From the NCBI GenBank assembly GCA_012841845.1, contig DUTZ01000436.1, positions 1 to 6,849 on the forward strand: a stretch of 6,849 nt of DNA, in the 5' to 3' direction. This document shows positions 6,374 through 6,849 of the stretch, piece after piece (the first letter of the stretch is position 1; each line of letters starts with the position of its first letter). A program made the position numbers and the translations under genes. The notes beneath the pieces are model-generated. The model saw nothing but the letters and a program-made list of their open reading frames with translations, did not search any database and was not told the origin of the DNA. This DNA is from Actinomycetales bacterium. GTDB taxonomy: Bacteria; Actinomycetota; Actinomycetes; Mycobacteriales; Mycobacteriaceae.

Positions 6374-6849
6374 CGGTCCTCCTCCAGGTCGGGCCCGTCC
6401 TCGCCGGGCGCCGCGATCCGCGGCAGTCCGTCCCCGCCCCGGATCCACCGCACCTGCGGCGTCTCCGGCGCGGGGAGGATCTGCCGGGCCAGCGGCTCGG
6501 GCCGGCCCCGCCGGCCCCACTCGCGCGGGTAGCCGAGGGAGACCTCGTCGAAGCGGACCCCGTCGTACACGGTCGTGCGCGGGATGTGCAGGTGGCCGTA
6601 CACGCAAGCGGCGGCGCGGTACCGGCGGTGCCAGTCGGCGGTCTGTTCGGTCCCGCACCACATCGCGAAGTCGGGGTGGTGCAGCACCGCGGTGGGCCGG
6701 CGCAGCAGGGGCCAGTGGTTGACGAGCACCGTCGGGTGGGCGGGGTCCAGGGCGGCGAGCCGGGTCGTGGTGGCCACCAGCCGCTCGTGGCACCACGCCG
6801 CGGCGTCCGGGTGTGGCCCCGGGTCGATGAGGAACTCGTCGGAGGCCAC
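6370..6849 (-). CDS. Calcineurin-like metallophosphoesterase, 5' end cut by window
   Basis: C-terminal 159 residues of a calcineurin-like (dinuclear metal) phosphoesterase. The first residues (VASDEFLID) are internal; the true start lies beyond 6849. Two C-terminal metal-site motifs are visible: VNHWP (43-47, the x-H ligand) and YGHLHIPR (84-91, the GHxH ligand pair). The N-terminal DxH, GD and GNHE motifs would be in the missing part. It resembles the mycobacterial phosphoesterase encoded directly upstream of pptT; that conserved pairing suggests a linked role with PptT, for example in phosphopantetheine turnover, but substrate and role cannot be told from sequence. The stop overlaps the pptT start by 4 nt, so the two are likely co-translated. 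The tail after about residue 145 is acidic and probably disordered. Confidence 0.88.
   Translation of the reverse strand: MASDEFLIDPGPHPDAAAWCHERLVATTTRLAALDPAHPTVLVNHWPLLRRPTAVLHHPDFAMWCGTEQTADWHRRYRAAACVYGHLHIPRTTVYDGVRFDEVSLGYPREWGRRGRPEPLARQILPAPETPQVRWIRGGDGLPRIAAPGEDGPDLEEDR
6378..6385 (-). promoter_or_regulatory. Ribosome binding site of pptT inside the upstream gene
   Basis: GGAGGAGG on the minus strand, 4 nt before the pptT GTG at 6373. It lies inside the last codons of the metallophosphoesterase gene (encoding the LEED part of its C-terminus). It is a strong site and supports GTG 6373 as the start. Confidence 0.7.

Overview
The window is a piece of a high-GC (about 70% or more) actinobacterial chromosome. 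All seven genes lie on the minus strand, so the biological reading direction runs from position 6849 down to 1. Gene content and order (metallophosphoesterase, pptT, truB, ribF, rpsO, pnp, M16 peptidase) and the protein sequences point to a mycolic-acid actinobacterium (Mycobacteriales; a Dietzia/Gordonia/Rhodococcus-like genome is plausible, but the genus cannot be fixed from this window). Nothing suggests horizontal transfer: there is no IS, integrase, tRNA, CRISPR array or compositional break.

Region by region, in transcription order. (1) 6849-5654: the C-terminal part of a calcineurin-like metallophosphoesterase, then a PptT-type 4'-phosphopantetheinyl transferase. (2) 5657-4749: truB, tRNA pseudouridine-55 synthase. 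The first three genes are joined by two identical 4-nt GTGA stop/start overlaps, which suggests translational coupling. (3) 4725-3754: ribF, the bifunctional riboflavin kinase/FAD synthetase, 23 nt after truB. (4) 3753-3647: a 107-nt gap with a candidate promoter and a structured leader, then rpsO (S15), 3646-3377. (5) 3376-2996: a 381-nt non-coding gap. In transcription order it holds two strong stem-loops just after rpsO, a candidate extended -10 promoter, and a roughly 220-nt leader rich in small hairpins. (6) 2995-725: pnp (PNPase/GpsI), complete with both RNase PH domains, KH and S1. (7) 724-651: an intercistronic region with a very strong 40-nt hairpin, followed by an M16 zinc peptidase (PepR-like) that runs off the window at position 1.

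Most of the block serves RNA and ribosome function (TruB modifies tRNA, S15 assembles the 30S subunit, PNPase degrades RNA) plus cofactor supply (FAD/FMN from RibF, 4'-phosphopantetheine arms from PptT). I see no new multi-gene system here. The parts worth a second look are the non-coding stretches: a shared TGGTAGCnTT element ahead of both rpsO and pnp, the hairpin-rich pnp leader, a possible S15 leader structure, and a hairpin whose position helps decide the M16 peptidase start codon. The very long plus-strand reading frames are antisense shadows of high-GC minus-strand genes.
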